A stretch of DNA of 7,816 nt from Oscillospiraceae bacterium (GTDB lineage: Bacteria > Bacillota > Clostridia > Oscillospirales > UBA929), in contig JAITDM010000072.1 of the NCBI GenBank assembly GCA_031282535.1, positions 1-7,816 of the forward strand, read 5' to 3'. Of the stretch, positions 1 through 5,535 are shown piece by piece. The translations under genes and the position numbers were made by a program. Position 1 is the first letter of the stretch, and each line of letters opens with the position of its first letter. The notes beneath the pieces are model-generated. The model searched no databases, was not told where the DNA came from, and was given only the letters and a program-made list of their open reading frames with translations.

Positions 1-1239
1 AACTCGCTGAACAACCCGCAAAGATTCGCGCCGACACTGTTTGTCGCGCTTGAAGAGGCGGACATAGACGGCAAGACCGTGTTGTGGTGCTATGTTCCAT
101 TCATATCGCAACTGGTGACGTTTGGCGGCAAAATCTACGACCGCGCCGAGGACGGCGACTTTGACGTGACGCGAAGTCCTGCCATGTTGGGGATGATGAC
201 GGAGCGTAAAAAGGGCATATCGACGGTGACAAAAGTGTTCCCATATCTCAAAGCGGACGATTTTGAGTTTGAGCGGCTTATGCCGCTCGTGCGCCGCCGC
301 GCAAAGAGCCGCCTTGACAATCATCCGTGGTGGGATATGTCTGATGAGGAGATCATACAAAGCGCGGGATTGTACGACACCGATACGGTGACGGGGCAAT
401 CGGGCTATAACCTCGCCGCTGTCCTGTTGTTTGGCAAAGAACACATCATTTTGTCCTGCACGTCGGCCACCTATGTCACCGACTGTCTCTTGCGCCGTGA
501 AAACGTCGACCGATATGACGACAGGCTGAGGGTATCATGCAACTTGATAGACGCATACAGCCATATTATGGGATTCGTTGGAAGACATACGCTTGACAAA
601 TTTTTCATAGAAGAAGACCAGTCTGTCAGTATACGCGACAAGATTGCACGGGAGCTTGTGAGCAATATACTTGTGCACCGCGAGTATACGAGCGCGTTTC
701 CGGCAAAAGTCATCATAGAACGCGACCGTATCGTCACCGAAAACTGGTGTATGCCGAGGCGTCCCGGCAAGCTCGACCCGGACACGTTCACGCCGCAGCC
801 CAAAAATCCGCTGCTTGCCAACTTCTTCGTCAACATTGGATTTGCCGACGCGCTCGGTTCAGGCGTGAGAAATCTGTATAAATACACAAAGATTTACGCC
901 GGCGGCGAGCCGGAACTCATCGAGGGCGACGTATTTAAGACAATTGTGCCGCTCGGCGTATGGGGCGTCGTCGTGGGCGATACAATGAGCGATCACGTGC
1001 AGATGAGCGATCACGTGAGCGATAAAATGAGTGATAAAACAAAAATGAGCGATAAAAATGCGCGCGGCGCCTTGATCGCTTACCTGCGCGGAAACGGCGA
1101 GGTGACCGCCGCCGAAGCGGCCAAGATACTCAACCGCTCCGTGTCGACGGCGCGCCGTGTGTTGTCGGGGCTGGCGGCCGAGGGTGTGGTGGCCGCGTCG
1201 GGCGCGAACCGCAATCGGACCTACCGAGCGGTGCGGTAG
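1..1239 (+). CDS. Schlafen AlbA_2 / HATPase_c_4 ATP-binding protein with C-terminal winged helix (5' truncated)
   Basis: The frame is open from base 1, so the gene starts upstream of the window; a GTG at 79 is only an internal candidate. The visible beginning (NSLNNPQRF, then a strand ending in WCYVPF) looks like the end of an AlbA_2 (Schlafen-type) nucleic-acid-binding domain. Bases 649-687 encode RELVSNILVHREY, the N-box of the HATPase_c_4 fold (compare N-x-L-x-HR-[DE]-Y). Bases 856-960 encode the matching GSGVRNL glycine motif and the terminal strand. These proteins are often annotated as RecG-related or as transcriptional regulators; none of the visible sequence is a helicase. A linker of repeated (M)SD[HK] units (985-1056) leads to an about 60-residue winged-helix DNA-binding domain (1057-1236; AAEAAKILNRSVSTARRVL). 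It is probably an accessory regulator or defence-associated gene of unknown target. The body is much AT-richer than the fab genes, while the winged-helix part is not. Family assignment is fairly sure; function is not. Confidence 0.8.
   Translation, partial: NSLNNPQRFAPTLFVALEEADIDGKTVLWCYVPFISQLVTFGGKIYDRAEDGDFDVTRSPAMLGMMTERKKGISTVTKVFPYLKADDFEFERLMPLVRRRAKSRLDNHPWWDMSDEEIIQSAGLYDTDTVTGQSGYNLAAVLLFGKEHIILSCTSATYVTDCLLRRENVDRYDDRLRVSCNLIDAYSHIMGFVGRHTLDKFFIEEDQSVSIRDKIARELVSNILVHREYTSAFPAKVIIERDRIVTENWCMPRRPGKLDPDTFTPQPKNPLLANFFVNIGFADALGSGVRNLYKYTKIYAGGEPELIEGDVFKTIVPLGVWGVVVGDTMSDHVQMSDHVSDKMSDKTKMSDKNARGALIAYLRGNGEVTAAEAAKILNRSVSTARRVLSGLAAEGVVAASGANRNRTYRAVR
985..1056 (+). repeat. In-frame SD[HK] tandem repeat linker
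   Basis: The 15-base unit atgagcgatcacgtg occurs exactly at 985-999 and 1003-1017. It is followed by degenerate copies (agcgataaaatg, agtgataaaaca, atgagcgataaa) to about 1056. In protein these read MSDHV, MSDHV, SDK, MSDK, MSDK, a hydrophilic linker between the ATPase-like body and the winged helix. From memory, similar SDK/GDK-type repeats are common in this position in Firmicute and Bacteroidete relatives. Copy number is likely variable between strains (inference). Confidence 0.75.
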
Positions 1240-1268
1240 CGGGCGCGGCGGCGGCCTTCCAACGGGAC

Positions 1269-1317
1269 AAAAACAGGACCCTTTGCCAACTGCAAGCTGA
1301 CAAAAGGTCCTGTTTTC
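1269..1317. terminator. Bidirectional intrinsic terminator between converging genes
   Basis: A perfect 11-bp inverted repeat pairs 1270-1280 (aaaacaggacc) with 1306-1316 (ggtcctgtttt). Past a single C/A mismatch, four more pairs (tttg/caaa) leave a loop of about 15 bases. The stem core is GC-rich and flanked by A on the left and T on the right, giving a T-run in both directions (TTTT on +, TTTTT on -). It lies 30 bases after the stop of the left-edge gene and 12 bases after the stop of the dtxR-like gene, so it can end both converging transcripts. Confidence 0.85.
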
Positions 1318-1328
1318 TGTGCAGCCCC

Positions 1329-1709
1329 TCAGCTGATGCTGTGTTCGCGGAGATAGCGGCGGATGGCGAGGAGGGAGGCGTCCGACATGATGTGTTCGAT
1401 GGCGCAGGCGTCCTTTTCCGCCTCGGCGGGGTCCACGTGCAGGACGCGGATCAGAAAGAGCTCGATGGCCTCGTGCTTGCTGCAGATCCAGCGGGCCAGC
1501 CGCTGGCCATCCTCGGTGATGCGCACCTCCCGGTATCGGGCGCCCTCCACCAGCCCCATCTCGTGCAGCACGGATACGGCGCGGTTCACGGTCGCCTTCG
1601 TCACATCCATCTTCGCGGCGATGTCCGTCACGCGCGCGCGTCCGTTCTGCTCGCACAGGGCGTAGATGGTTTCGAGATACCCCTCCATCTTGATCGTGAG
1701 CTTCTGCAT
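1329..1709 (-). CDS. DtxR/MntR-family metal-dependent transcriptional repressor
   Basis: A 126-residue protein (MQKLTIKMEGYLETIYAL...). The ATG at 1709 was chosen over longer upstream frames because a strong ribosome site, AAGGAGG (1716-1722), lies 6 bases before it. The N-terminal helix plus winged helix-turn-helix (residues about 24-56, ARVTDIAAKMDVTKATVNRAV) is followed by the DtxR dimerisation/metal domain, with no C-terminal SH3 domain, so its length is MntR-like (MntR has 142). Aligned by eye, the ligands His79, Glu83, Cys102, Glu105 and His106 are present and number as in DtxR. The position of DtxR Met10 / MntR Asp8 is Gly10. Cys102 suggests DtxR/IdeR-type (iron) rather than MntR-type (manganese) selectivity, but that is inference. 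The gene lies 46 bases downstream of fabD on the same strand with no terminator seen between them, and ends at the 1269-1317 terminator, so it is probably cotranscribed with fabD. Target genes are unknown; fab regulation is only a possibility. Confidence 0.88.
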   Translation of the reverse strand: MQKLTIKMEGYLETIYALCEQNGRARVTDIAAKMDVTKATVNRAVSVLHEMGLVEGARYREVRITEDGQRLARWICSKHEAIELFLIRVLHVDPAEAEKDACAIEHIMSDASLLAIRRYLREHSIS

Positions 1710-1715
1710 GGCGCG

Positions 1716-1722
1716 CCTCCTT
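1716..1722 (-). promoter_or_regulatory. Ribosome binding site deciding the dtxR-like start
   Basis: Read on the minus strand this is AAGGAGG, a near-perfect anti-16S match, 6 bases before the ATG at 1709. It fixes the start of the DtxR-like protein and excludes the 59-residue Arg/Pro-rich extension that an upstream in-frame start would add. Confidence 0.85.
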
Positions 1723-1755
1723 CTGCGTTTGTCAAAATGGGGCCCCGGACCGCGC

Positions 1756-2691
1756 TCACGCGCCGCCCGGCGCGAGGGCGCGCAGGGCCTCGATGTCCGC
1801 CGGGGTGGCGGCGGGCAGGAGACGGCGTGTGCGGTCGATGCGTTTGATGAGTCCGAGCAGCGTCCGGCCCTCGCCCACTTCGACAAAGGTGTCGGCCCCC
1901 GCCGCCGCCATGGAGAGGACGCAGCGCTGCCAGCGCACGGGGCTGCACATCTGCAGCGCCATGTGGGCGGGCAGGTCGGCGCCGTCCGGCAGACGGTCCC
2001 CGGTCACGTTGGTGTACAGCGGCAGGCGCGGCGGGTGGACGGTGAGACCCGCCATGGCCGCGCGCAGCCTCTCGGCGGCCGGGGCCATGTCCGGCGTGTG
2101 AAAGGCGGCCGGCAGCGCGAGCGGGATTACCTTCATCGCGCCGGCCTCGCGGCAGCGCTGTCCGGCGGCGGCGACGGCGTCCGGCGTGCCGGCGATGACC
2201 GTCTGGCTGGGCGCGTTGTCGTTGACGGGCTGCGCCCCGCCGCCGGCCTCGCGGCAGATGGCCTCCACCGTGTCCCAGGCGAGGCCGAGCACGGCGGTCA
2301 TCGCGCCGCCCCGGTCGTCGGCGGCCCGCTGCATGGCCCGCGCGCGGGCGCGCACCAGGCGCAGGCCGTCCTCCCACGTGAGGAACCCGGCCGCGCACAG
2401 CGCCGTGCACTCCCCGAGGGAGAAGCCCGCGACGGCGGCGGGCGCAAGGCCAAGGGACATGAGCACCCAGTGCGCGGCCATGCTGACGACAAACAGCGCC
2501 GCCTGGGCGTGTTCGGTGCGGGCCAGTACGGCCTCCTCCGTCTCAAAACACAGCGTTTTGGCGTCGATCTCCAGCACGTCGCCGGCCAGCGCGAAGGCTT
2601 CGCGCGCCGGGGCGTACTGCTCGTACAGCGCGCGTCCCATCCCGGGCCGCTGGGCGCCCTGACCGGGGTAAACAAAAGCAAAGGTTGACAT
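1756..2691 (-). CDS. fabD: Malonyl-CoA:acyl carrier protein transacylase FabD
   Basis: A 311-residue protein, the usual FabD length (E. coli 309). It transfers malonyl from CoA to ACP in the cytoplasm to supply the FabH and FabF condensations. Visible motifs: PGQGAQ (residues 9-14, Gln11 in the oxyanion hole), the nucleophile elbow GFSLGE (Ser91), Arg116 of the RARAM segment (binds the malonyl carboxylate), NDNAPSQTVIAG (157-168), catalytic His198 in AFHTPDM, and Gln247 in QMCSPVRW. The elbow has Phe90 where most families have His (GHSxG). I recall GFSLGE in some clostridial FabDs, so this is probably a lineage variant rather than a defect. The ATG at 2691 is preceded by GGGAG (2702-2706) 10 bases away. 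It is transcribed away from fabH, unlike the common fabK-fabD-fabG order, and precedes the dtxR-like gene. Confidence 0.96.
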   Translation of the reverse strand: MSTFAFVYPGQGAQRPGMGRALYEQYAPAREAFALAGDVLEIDAKTLCFETEEAVLARTEHAQAALFVVSMAAHWVLMSLGLAPAAVAGFSLGECTALCAAGFLTWEDGLRLVRARARAMQRAADDRGGAMTAVLGLAWDTVEAICREAGGGAQPVNDNAPSQTVIAGTPDAVAAAGQRCREAGAMKVIPLALPAAFHTPDMAPAAERLRAAMAGLTVHPPRLPLYTNVTGDRLPDGADLPAHMALQMCSPVRWQRCVLSMAAAGADTFVEVGEGRTLLGLIKRIDRTRRLLPAATPADIEALRALAPGGA

Positions 2692-2714
2692 CGGTGCTTC
2701 TCTCCCAGTATAAT
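2685..2714 (+). promoter_or_regulatory. Consensus sigma-A promoter for the fabH operon
   Basis: TTGACA (2685-2690) and TATAAT (2709-2714) are both exact matches to the housekeeping consensus, separated by 18 bases. Transcription would start near 2721, giving an about 80-base leader before fabH. The -35 box lies inside the first codons of fabD, which is read on the opposite strand. The leader contains a weak 5-bp stem (gggct 2731-2735 with agccc 2749-2753). A second, weaker candidate is TTGGTG (2740-2745), 17 bases, TATCAT (2763-2768). Confidence 0.65.
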
Positions 2715-2758
2715 TGGTCTGCTATCCTTTGGGCTCGGATTGGTGATCAGCCCGTTTA

Positions 2759-2786
2759 AGTATATCATAAAAAATCTTTGACGCAA
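2759..2786 (-). promoter_or_regulatory. Possible extended -10 promoter for fabD-dtxR
   Basis: On the minus strand TGATATACT (2767 down to 2759) is an extended -10 element. A weak -35 (TTGCGT, 2786-2781) lies 16 bases before the TATACT hexamer. Transcription would start near 2752 and leave about 60 bases of leader before fabD, enough to include its ribosome site. The -35 overlaps the fabH ribosome-binding region. The match is moderate and rests on inspection only. Confidence 0.4.
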
Positions 2787-2802
2787 GAGGGGGCTTGGCA
2801 AT

Positions 2803-3741
2803 TTGAGAGTATATGTGGCCGGCACGGGCCGATGCCTGCCGCCGGATGTCCTGACCAACGCGGACTTTGCCCGCATGGTGGACACCTCGGACGAATGGAT
2901 CGTCGGACACACCGGCATCCGGACCCGCCACATCGCGAGGACGATGAAAAACGTCGATATGGCGGAAGCAGCCGCGCGCGCCGCGATGGAAAATGCCGGC
3001 TGTACGCCCGCCGACATCGATATGGTGGTGGTGTCGACCGTCACACCGGACCGGATGTACCCCGCGCTGGCCTGCGACCTGCAAAACCGGCTGGATCTGC
3101 CGGATGTTTTCTGTATGGATGTCAGCGCCGCTTGCAGCGGTTTTATTTATGCGGTCGATGTGGCGGCCCGCCGCATCCTGACCGGCGGCGCGCGGACGGC
3201 GCTGGTCGTGGCGTCCGAAAAGCTCACCGCCACGGTGGATTACACAGACCGCACCACCTGCATCCTGTTTGGCGACGGCGCGGGCGCCGCCGTACTGCGG
3301 GGGGACGAAAAAGAGGGGGGCGGCTGGCTCGGGTCCTTTCTGGCCGCCCGAGGCGACGACGGCGCCGCGCTGCACTGCATGCCGGGCGGACAGCTCAAAA
3401 TGGAGGGACATGAGGTGTTTCGCTTCGCCGTGCGGGTCATGCCGGAGGCCATCGAGAAGCTGTTGGGTAGCACGGGGCATGTGATCTCGGACTGCAAATT
3501 CGTCATCCCGCATCAGGCGAATCTTCGCATCATCAGGGCCGTGCAGCGCCGGTATGCGCTGCCGGAAGAAAAAGTGGTCGTCACGGTCGACCGCTACGGC
3601 AACATGTCCAGCGCCTGCATCCCCATCGCGCTGGACGAACTGAACCAGGCGGGACGTCTGGAACCGGGCGACCTGCTGCTGATGGTGGGGTTCGGCGCGG
3701 GGCTCACCTACGGCGCCGCTCTTTTTGAATGGGGTGAATGA
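2803..3741 (+). CDS. fabH: 3-oxoacyl-ACP synthase III FabH (initiating condensation)
   Basis: A 312-residue ketoacyl-ACP synthase III; it condenses an acyl-CoA primer (acetyl or branched-chain) with malonyl-ACP to start each fatty acid. The Cys-His-Asn triad is visible: Cys111 in DVSAACSGF, His237 in IPHQAN, and Asn267 in YGNMSSAC (usually YGNTS-A). The N-terminal TSDEWIVGHTGIRTRH (residues 28-43) is the standard FabH signature, as is GDGAGAAVL (158-165 region). The start is a TTG: it lies 9 bases after GAGGGGG (2787-2793), begins the expected first beta strand (RVYVAGTG), and no in-frame ATG fits. It is the first gene of the rightward operon, and its last bases overlap the fabK start as ATGA. 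Primer preference (straight or branched) cannot be read from the sequence alone. Confidence 0.96.
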   Translation: MRVYVAGTGRCLPPDVLTNADFARMVDTSDEWIVGHTGIRTRHIARTMKNVDMAEAAARAAMENAGCTPADIDMVVVSTVTPDRMYPALACDLQNRLDLPDVFCMDVSAACSGFIYAVDVAARRILTGGARTALVVASEKLTATVDYTDRTTCILFGDGAGAAVLRGDEKEGGGWLGSFLAARGDDGAALHCMPGGQLKMEGHEVFRFAVRVMPEAIEKLLGSTGHVISDCKFVIPHQANLRIIRAVQRRYALPEEKVVVTVDRYGNMSSACIPIALDELNQAGRLEPGDLLLMVGFGAGLTYGAALFEWGE

Positions 3742-4703
3742 AACAAATGATTTCCACACGATTTTCCCGGATGCTCGGGCTCAAATATCCCGTCGTCCAG
3801 GGCGGTATGGCCTGGGTGGCGGAGGCCACGCTGGCCGCCGCCGTGTCGCAGGCGGGCGGGCTCGGTCTCATCGCCGGCGGCGCGGCGCCGGCGGACGTCA
3901 TCCGCCGTGAGATCCGCCGCGCGAAAGAATTGACACAGCGTCCGTTCGGCATAAACATCATGTTGATGAGCGAATTTGCCGACGACCTGGCCCAGCTCGT
4001 GCTCGACGAGAAACTGCCGGTCGTGACGACGGGCGCCGGCAGTCCGGGGCGTTTCATGGCCGCCTGGCGGGCGGCGGACGTCGCCGTCGTCCCGGTCGTC
4101 CCCTCCGTGGCGTTGGCCAAACGCATGGAGAAACTGGGCGCGGCCGCCGTGGTGGCGGAGGGCTGCGAGTCCGGCGGGCACATCGGGGAGCTCACGACGA
4201 TGGCGCTGGTGCCGCAGGTGGCGGACGCGGTGGAGATTCCGGTGCTCGCCGCCGGCGGCATCGCGGACGGACGCACGCTGGCCGCCGCCTTTCTGCTGGG
4301 GGCGGAGGGCGTGCAGTGCGGCACCTGTTTTCTGCCGGCCGACGAGTGCCGGATCCATGAAAACTACAAGAAGATGATCTTGGAGGCGCACGACACCAGC
4401 ACGATCGTCACCGGACGCTACGGCGCCGGGCACCCCATCCGGCAGCTCAAGAACCAGATGGCGCGGGACTACATCGAGCTGGAGAAGAGCGGCGCCACGC
4501 TGGAGGAGCTCGAAAAGGCGGCCGCCGGATCCCTGCGCCGCGCCGTGCAGGAGGGCGACACCCGGCAGGGGTCCTTCATGGCGGGGCAGATCGCGGGGCT
4601 TGTGAAGACCCGCGCGAAGGCGGCGGAGATCATTGAGACCATGTTTGCCGACGCCGCCCGGCGGCTGACCGCCGCGCGTGAAGAATTGAGAATGGAGAAT
4701 TGA
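3738..4703 (+). CDS. fabK: FMN-dependent enoyl-ACP reductase FabK
   Basis: A 321-residue TIM-barrel flavoprotein of the nitronate monooxygenase/FabK family. It reduces trans-2-enoyl-ACP using NAD(P)H and FMN, the last step of each elongation cycle, and is the triclosan-insensitive alternative to FabI. Visible motifs: KYPVVQGGMAWVA (residues 16-28), EGCESGGHIGE (141-151, with the conserved His148), AAGGIADG (171-178) and GVQCGT (191-196), the flavin-phosphate region. The position inside a fab operon supports FabK over nitronate monooxygenase. The first ATG (3738) overlaps the fabH stop by 4 bases. ATG 3747 (MISTRFS) is equally plausible, because GGGGTG sits 10 bases before it but almost touches 3738. 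The last seven codons (EELRMEN) are written by a 14-base tandem repeat that runs on into fabG, so this tail looks acquired rather than ancestral. Confidence 0.94.
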   Translation: MKQMISTRFSRMLGLKYPVVQGGMAWVAEATLAAAVSQAGGLGLIAGGAAPADVIRREIRRAKELTQRPFGINIMLMSEFADDLAQLVLDEKLPVVTTGAGSPGRFMAAWRAADVAVVPVVPSVALAKRMEKLGAAAVVAEGCESGGHIGELTTMALVPQVADAVEIPVLAAGGIADGRTLAAAFLLGAEGVQCGTCFLPADECRIHENYKKMILEAHDTSTIVTGRYGAGHPIRQLKNQMARDYIELEKSGATLEELEKAAAGSLRRAVQEGDTRQGSFMAGQIAGLVKTRAKAAEIIETMFADAARRLTAAREELRMEN

Positions 4704-4724
4704 GAATTGGGGATTGAGAGAGGG
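4683..4724 (+). repeat. 14-base tandem repeat at the fabK/fabG junction
   Basis: Three head-to-tail 14-base units begin at 4683, 4697 and 4711: GAATTGAGAATGGA, GAATTGAGAATTGG and a degenerate GGATTGAGAGAGGG. The array encodes the end of fabK including its TGA, contains the fabG TTG start, and its last unit leads into the GGGGAGAGA purine stretch (4722-4730). It is AT-rich relative to both flanking genes. Confidence 0.8.
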
Positions 4725-5456
4725 GAGAGAGTGGCGCTGGTGACCGGCGCGTCCCGGGGGATCGGCGCGGCGATCGCGCGCGCGCTGGCCGCCGATGGGT
4801 TTTCGTTGATGCTCGGCTGCCGCGGGAACACGGACCGCGCCGAGGCGGTGGCGGAGGCGTGCCGCGCCGAGGGTGTGTCCGCCGCCGTGTGGACGGGGGA
4901 CCTGGCCGACCCGGCCGCCTGCCGGCAGCTGGCGGAGGAGACGTGGACGCGTTTCGGGCGGATCGACGTGCTGGTGAACAACGCCGGCGTCACGCGGGAC
5001 GGCCTGCTGGTGCGCATGACGGACGCGCAGTGGGACGAAGTGATCGCGACGAACCTGACCGCGGGGTATCAAATGATGCGGCATGTCACGCCGCGCATGT
5101 TCCGGGCGCGCCGCGGGCGGGTCGTCAACATCGCCTCGGTGGCCGGTGTGACCGGCAACGCGGGCCAGACCAACTACGCCGCGGCCAAGGCGGGGCTCAT
5201 CGGACTGACCAAAGCGGCGGCCAAAGAGCTGGGCAGCCGCGGCATCACGGTCAACGCCGTGGCGCCGGGGCTGATTGAGACGGATATGACGGACGCACTG
5301 ACCGGTCAGCAGCGGGAGGCCGCGCTGTCGCACGTGTCGGCCGGCCGCATGGGACGCCCCGAGGAGGTGGCCGCCGTGGTGGCCTTTCTGGCGTCCGAGG
5401 GCGCGGCCTACATCACGGGCCAGGTGATCCGCGTGGACGGCGGCCTGGCGCTCTGA
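4707..5456 (+). CDS. fabG: 3-oxoacyl-ACP reductase FabG
   Basis: A 249-residue short-chain dehydrogenase (family norm about 245); it reduces 3-oxoacyl-ACP to 3-hydroxyacyl-ACP with NADPH. Visible: the cofactor loop TGASRGIG (residues 13-20), Asp65 in GDLAD, NNAG (91-94), Asn116, and the catalytic Ser144, Tyr157 and Lys161 (NYAAAK). The PGLIETDMT segment and the C-terminal GQVIRVDGGLAL are typical of FabG. Arg39 after the second strand fits NADPH use. The TTG at 4707 gives the usual 8 residues before the first strand and has GGAG 9 bases upstream (4694-4697). A GTG at 4731, with AGGGG (4721-4725) 5 bases before it, would give a protein starting MALVTGAS and cannot be excluded. Both starts depend on the tandem repeat at the junction. 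Confidence 0.95.
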   Translation: MGIERGERVALVTGASRGIGAAIARALAADGFSLMLGCRGNTDRAEAVAEACRAEGVSAAVWTGDLADPAACRQLAEETWTRFGRIDVLVNNAGVTRDGLLVRMTDAQWDEVIATNLTAGYQMMRHVTPRMFRARRGRVVNIASVAGVTGNAGQTNYAAAKAGLIGLTKAAAKELGSRGITVNAVAPGLIETDMTDALTGQQREAALSHVSAGRMGRPEEVAAVVAFLASEGAAYITGQVIRVDGGLAL

Positions 5457-5488
5457 GCGCCCGCGCGGCGCCCCGGGGGGACAATATT

Positions 5489-5521
5489 TCGCGGGATCGA
5501 TCGCGATATCGATATCGATAT
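5489..5521 (+). repeat. GATATC short tandem repeat and palindromes before fabF
   Basis: Bases 5505-5521 are 2.8 copies of GATATC. Bases 5506-5521 (atatcgatatcgatat) form a perfect 16-base palindrome that can fold as a 6-bp stem with a 4-base loop. Just upstream, TCGCG (5489-5493) can pair with CGCGA (5502-5506) around a ggatcgat loop, so the two hairpins compete for one base. The second palindrome directly abuts the fabF ribosome site GGAGG (5522-5526). A small GC stem, gcgcc/ggcgc (5457-5461 with 5467-5471), follows the fabG stop, but no T-run makes it a terminator. Confidence 0.65.
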
Positions 5522-5535
5522 GGAGGCGGGAGACT

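Noticed and set aside
1666..2688. A 340-codon plus-strand open frame antisense to fabD
   Set aside because: The product is Arg/Gly/Ala-rich with no motif, while the opposite strand encodes complete FabD with all catalytic residues.
2707..2712. TATACT on the minus strand as a fabD -10 box
   Set aside because: Transcription would start near 2700, at or past the fabD ribosome site (2702-2706), and no acceptable -35 is found 16-18 bases upstream. It is more simply the complement of the fabH -10 region.
2692..2802. FapR, FabT or DtxR/MntR-type operator in the divergent region
   Set aside because: I looked for the FapR-like TTAGTACC palindrome, the FabT TTTGA/TCAAA inverted repeat and the DtxR TTAGGTTAGCCTAA-type box. 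None is present by eye. Only a 5-bp stem and the TGATCA palindrome were seen.
5457..5480. Intrinsic terminator after fabG
   Set aside because: There is a short GC stem, but no T-run follows (acaatatttc), and the downstream genes continue the pathway on the same strand.
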